Position numbers and translations under genes: made by a program
Shown: positions 3,297-6,079 of the stretch, one piece after another
How positions within the stretch are numbered: the stretch's first letter is position 1
How the letters are laid out: each line of letters opens with the position of its first letter
Origin: Thermodesulfovibrionales bacterium
Lineage (GTDB): Bacteria; Nitrospirota; Thermodesulfovibrionia; Thermodesulfovibrionales; SM23-35
Assembly: GCA_020062205.1 (NCBI GenBank)
Contig: JAGUWT010000269.1
Location: 1-6,079 of the forward strand
Direction: 5' to 3'
DNA: 6,079 bases
The notes under the pieces: model-generated
Told to the model about the DNA's origin: nothing
The model's input: the letters and a program-made list of their open reading frames with translations, nothing else
The model's database searches: none

Positions 3297-5915
3297 ATGA
3301 AAATTTGGCAGCAGATTTCAGGAATTTTAAGAAAGCCGGTACATAGGGAAGAAAGAGAAAGTAGCAGGGACCTTTTACTTAAAAAATTCCATTCTTTCCA
3401 AGAACTGCTATCAAAAAATAATTCGGTTCTTGAATTGATGGCAGATATGGAGGAAAAGCTATCAGGCGAAATCTTCATCGACAGGCATTATATAGAGCAT
3501 AATGTCATGGTAATCGCCGATGGAGTAAAAAAAATAATAGATGAATTAAATCTTATCTCAAAGGATAAATACCACAGTTTATATGATAGATTCAATAAGA
3601 TTAACTCTGAGATAAAGAAGCTTCTAACCATAAGAAGGGAAATCCCTGTAAGTAGCTATACCACGCCATTTGGCGAAATCACCAGAGAGATGACAGACAG
3701 TTTAGGAGGCAAAAACGCCAACCTGGGGGAGGTGAGAAACCGTCTCAGTTTGCCTACACCTGATGGCTTTGCTATAAGTGCTTTCGCCTTTAAGAGATTC
3801 ATGGAGCATGATGGACTCTTTGAAAAGATAAATAAAATATTATTAGAATTACAGGTGGATAACCTCGATGTATTGAACAGTAAAAGTCGTGAGATTCAGG
3901 ATAAGATTATAAGGGCTGAGATTCCTCGGGACATTGAAGGGGAGATACTGGAAGCCTATTCACGGCTCTGCGATAGATATGGCCGGAAGGTTATGGTCTC
4001 TGTAAGAAGCAGCGCCGTACTGGAGGATGGGGAGTCCAGTTTTGCAGGACAATACTCCACCTTTCTTAATGTTCCTCCCGATCTAATCCTCAAGAAATAC
4101 AAAGAGGTCATAGCAAGCCTTTTTACAGCAAGGGCTATATTCTATTACAAGACGAAAGGGCTACATGAATCTGATATGGTAATGTCCGTGAGCACTCTCG
4201 CAATGGTCGATGCCAGGGCAGCAGGGGTAATGTACTCGAGAGACCCAAACAGACCAAAGGCTGATACTATTATTATAAGCGTTATCCGTGGGCTGGGAGA
4301 GTATCTGGTTGGTGGGGCAGTAACCCCAGAAACCTACATACTATCAAGACAAAATCCCCCCATCCCCCCTTTAGCAAAGGGGGGTGAGGGGGGATTAGAG
4401 ATAATCGAAAAGAGTATACCAAAACAAAAAAGTATGCTTGTATGCAGACCGGATGGGGAGCTTGAGGAAGTCCCTTTACCTAATGAAATGATAGGGAGGT
4501 CCTCCCTGAGTGATGAACAGATCAAAACACTCGCTGAATATGCCATTGCTATCGAGAACCATTATAAGTCCCCTCAAGATATTGAGTGGGCAATAGATAG
4601 AGATGACAGGCTTTATATATTGCAGACCAGGCCTTTACAGATGTCAAAAGTTGAAAGTTTAAAGCTACGCCCTGAGGCTCAGCCCGAAGGGTTGAAAGTT
4701 CCAGGACGAATAGAAGGTTACAATATCCTGATAAACAGAGGTGTTATCGCATGTAAAGGAATAGGCTTTGGGAAAGCTTATATTTTAAGAACTGAGGAAG
4801 ATCTAAAAGACTTCCCTGAGGGTGCTGTTCTTGTGGCAAAACATACATCTACAAAGTTTGTTACTGTCATGAACAAGACAAGTGCAATTATCACAGACGT
4901 CGGGGGTGCCACGGGTCATATGGCATCATTGGCCAGGGAATTTCAGGTTCCCACTATTCTTGGCACAGAGGTAGCAACGGAGATTTTCAAAGATGGCCAA
5001 GAGTTAACAGTAGATACAATAAATTGCAATGTCTATGAGGGACACGTGAAGGAGCTGGAAGAATTTGTAGAGAGAAGGGAAGGACTCCTTAAAGGCACAC
5101 AACTCTTTAAAACACTTGTGGGAGTCCTGGAATGGGTCGTTCCCCTGAATCTAATAGACACGGAAGATGAGAGGTTCAAACCTGAATTCTGCGTGACTTT
5201 ACATGATATAACACGCTTCTGTCATGAAATGGCAATGCGTGAAATGTTCAAGATTACGTCTGAGGAGGTTAGTGATGCCCAAAGACTTATAGCCTCTATA
5301 TTCCTCGATGTACACATCGTAGATTTAGACGGGGGCATTAAGGGGGCACCTAAAAAACTTACCCCTAAACATATTCGCTCCGCACCTTTCAATGCCTTCT
5401 ACAAAGGTCTCACCTCTATGAAATGGTCAGAGTCGAGGCCTTTTGATCTCAAAGGTTTCATGGGCATGGTAGCCCGTACCGCAACCATCCCTGAGGAAGA
5501 ACTTTACAGTATTGGAAGTAGGAGTTTTTCCTTTATCAGTAGAGAATATATGAACTTTTCAATAAGACTTGGGTATCATCTATCTACAGTGGAGGCATAT
5601 GCAGGGGAAAGCATAAACGATAACTACATAAAGTTTTTCTTTAAAGGTGGAGGTGCAGGCATGGATAGGAGATTGAGAAGGGTCAGATTAATAAAGGAAA
5701 TACTCAGAAGGCTGGACTTTAAAGTAAAAGTTGCTAAAGACATTATAGATGCTAATATAACAAAATATGAGAAACCCGCAATCGAAAAAAGATTAAAGGT
5801 ATTAGGCAAGCTCACTGCCTATACCAAACAACTGGATATGGCCCTGTACAACGATGCCACTACCGATATGTATATAGAAGATTTCGTCAAAGAGCATATT
5901 ACAGGGAAGATATAA
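3297..5915 (+). CDS. PEP synthase-like dikinase, copy 2
   Basis: The 872-residue protein is a close paralogue of copy 1, about 70% identical over the last 120 residues by hand count. It has the same helical extension (1-120). The ATP-grasp domain (about 126-450) shows GGKNANLGE at 137-145, Arg237 in VSVRSSA, GLGE at 332-335, and Glu430, Gln443 and Arg445. The phosphohistidine domain (about 475-585) has His541 in GGATGHMASLARE. The C-terminal domain (about 600-872) is uncharacterised. It carries conserved C-T-HDITRF-HE (Cys632, His636, Asp637, His643, Glu644), DVH..D..GG (671-680), and a RLGYH to FFFKGGGA block. No TIM-barrel signature is visible. Histidine phosphorylation from ATP is expected; the acceptor is unknown. 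Thr539, two before the His, is retained. Two in-frame additions relative to copy 1 occur at about 353-367 (a DNA palindrome) and 451-470. The start has a good ribosome site, and copy 3 follows after 26 bases. Confidence 0.92.
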   Translation: MKIWQQISGILRKPVHREERESSRDLLLKKFHSFQELLSKNNSVLELMADMEEKLSGEIFIDRHYIEHNVMVIADGVKKIIDELNLISKDKYHSLYDRFNKINSEIKKLLTIRREIPVSSYTTPFGEITREMTDSLGGKNANLGEVRNRLSLPTPDGFAISAFAFKRFMEHDGLFEKINKILLELQVDNLDVLNSKSREIQDKIIRAEIPRDIEGEILEAYSRLCDRYGRKVMVSVRSSAVLEDGESSFAGQYSTFLNVPPDLILKKYKEVIASLFTARAIFYYKTKGLHESDMVMSVSTLAMVDARAAGVMYSRDPNRPKADTIIISVIRGLGEYLVGGAVTPETYILSRQNPPIPPLAKGGEGGLEIIEKSIPKQKSMLVCRPDGELEEVPLPNEMIGRSSLSDEQIKTLAEYAIAIENHYKSPQDIEWAIDRDDRLYILQTRPLQMSKVESLKLRPEAQPEGLKVPGRIEGYNILINRGVIACKGIGFGKAYILRTEEDLKDFPEGAVLVAKHTSTKFVTVMNKTSAIITDVGGATGHMASLAREFQVPTILGTEVATEIFKDGQELTVDTINCNVYEGHVKELEEFVERREGLLKGTQLFKTLVGVLEWVVPLNLIDTEDERFKPEFCVTLHDITRFCHEMAMREMFKITSEEVSDAQRLIASIFLDVHIVDLDGGIKGAPKKLTPKHIRSAPFNAFYKGLTSMKWSESRPFDLKGFMGMVARTATIPEEELYSIGSRSFSFISREYMNFSIRLGYHLSTVEAYAGESINDNYIKFFFKGGGAGMDRRLRRVRLIKEILRRLDFKVKVAKDIIDANITKYEKPAIEKRLKVLGKLTAYTKQLDMALYNDATTDMYIEDFVKEHITGKI
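4353..4396. repeat. 44-base palindromic repeat inside copy 2
   Basis: The left arm is AATC6, AT, C6TTT and the right arm is AAAG6, TGA, G6ATT, around the loop AGC at 4373-4375. This resembles a dispersed CCCCCTTTAGCAAAGGGGG-type repeat that I recall from intergenic regions of many bacteria. Here it lies in frame in the ATP-grasp domain and encodes NPPIPPLAKGGEGGL (353-367). Between the SR and ML anchors copy 2 has 28 residues against 16 in copy 1, so the repeat replaced or expanded a loop without breaking the frame. Confidence 0.85.
4650..4700. repeat. Repeat-like insertion in the interdomain linker of copy 2
   Basis: The 10-base direct repeat GTTGAAAGTT occurs at 4650-4659 and 4691-4700. 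Between the copies is a short palindrome, CTGAG-G-CTCAG (4672-4682), within an outer CCCT / AGGG pair (4670-4673 and 4688-4691). It encodes the Lys/Glu/Pro-rich linker around residues 452-468. From the Q.RPL motif to GYN, copy 2 has 26 residues against 16 in copy 1. A small repeat insertion is the simplest reading, but local duplication is possible. Confidence 0.5.
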
Positions 5916-5937
5916 GGTTTAAAGGTTTAAAAGTTCA
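5914..5937. repeat. Octanucleotide tandem repeat after copy 2
   Basis: Three 8-base units, AAGGTTTA, AAGGTTTA and AAAGTTCA, begin inside the stop codon and fill most of the 26-base gap to copy 3. They match the period and consensus of the array after copy 1. Confidence 0.65.
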
Positions 5938-5941
5938 AAAG

Positions 5942-6079
5942 ATGAAGATCTGGCAGCATATTTCAGGAATTTTAAGAAAGCCAGTACATAGGGAAAAAAG
6001 AGAAAGGAGTAGAGAACTTTTCCAGAAAAGATACCAATATTTCCAGGAATTGCTATCAGAAAATAATTATGTCCTTGAA
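5942..6079 (+). CDS. PEP synthase-like dikinase, copy 3 (5' end only)
   Basis: The first 46 codons of a third paralogue run off the right edge of the window. The peptide begins MKIWQHISGILRKPVHRE and continues into FQELLSENNYVLE. It matches copy 2 at 34 of 46 residues by hand count, with no gaps, and ends within the N-terminal extension. Whether the catalytic domains follow cannot be seen. The gap to copy 2 is 26 bases with no terminator, so cotranscription is likely. No good Shine-Dalgarno motif lies at 5-12 bases; the nearest AAAGG is about 16 bases upstream of the ATG. Translational coupling to copy 2 is one explanation. Confidence 0.85.
   Translation, partial: MKIWQHISGILRKPVHREKRERSRELFQKRYQYFQELLSENNYVLE

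Noticed and set aside
4353..4396. Gene disruption of copy 2 by the palindrome
   Set aside because: The reading frame continues through it and the full downstream domains are conserved.
240..5915. Assigning ppsA or ppdK as gene names
   Set aside because: The C-terminal acceptor domain of true PEP synthase or PPDK is not visible, so the name would imply an unproven reaction.

Overview
The window is built almost entirely from one gene family. Two complete genes and the first 46 codons of a third lie head to tail on the + strand (240-2807, 3297-5915, 5942 to the window edge). All encode large proteins related to phosphoenolpyruvate synthase and pyruvate phosphate dikinase. Each full protein has a helical N-terminal extension of about 120 residues, then an ATP-binding dikinase domain (PPDK_N, ATP-grasp type), then a swivelling phosphohistidine domain, then about 280 conserved C-terminal residues. 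That last part shows none of the motifs of the PEP/pyruvate TIM barrel that normally ends PEP synthase. The proteins should therefore be able to load a histidine with phosphate from ATP, but the molecule that accepts the phosphate cannot be read from the sequence.

Layout. Positions 1-239 are AT-rich and non-coding: a dispersed-repeat fragment, an inverted repeat, then a very good sigma70-type promoter whose predicted start of transcription falls on the start codon of copy 1. Copy 1 (855 codons) follows. The 489-base gap 2808-3296 has no convincing gene. It holds octanucleotide tandem repeats and at least six palindromic elements of the dispersed, REP-like kind. Copy 2 (872 codons) follows, with a clear Shine-Dalgarno site. 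It carries two in-frame additions relative to copy 1, one of which is a near-perfect 44-base palindrome. Only 26 bases, again made of octanucleotide repeats, separate copy 2 from copy 3, so these two are probably cotranscribed.

The copies are not equivalent. Copy 2 has Thr two residues before the catalytic His, the position that PEP synthase regulatory proteins (DUF299 family) phosphorylate in E. coli PEP synthase. Copy 1 has Ile there, Lys instead of Glu in the GLGE motif, and a nine-G run in its C-terminal coding sequence. The picture is of an expanding and diverging paralogue array.

Organism: a bacterium with an AT-leaning genome rich in dispersed palindromes. The repeat styles (TGTCATTCC...GGAATGACA, CCCCCTTTAGCAAAGGGGG, TCTGTGTCCTCTGTGG) and the protein architecture remind me of Nitrospirota, the former Deltaproteobacteria and related environmental lineages. 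This is recollection, not a search, and the phylum is uncertain.
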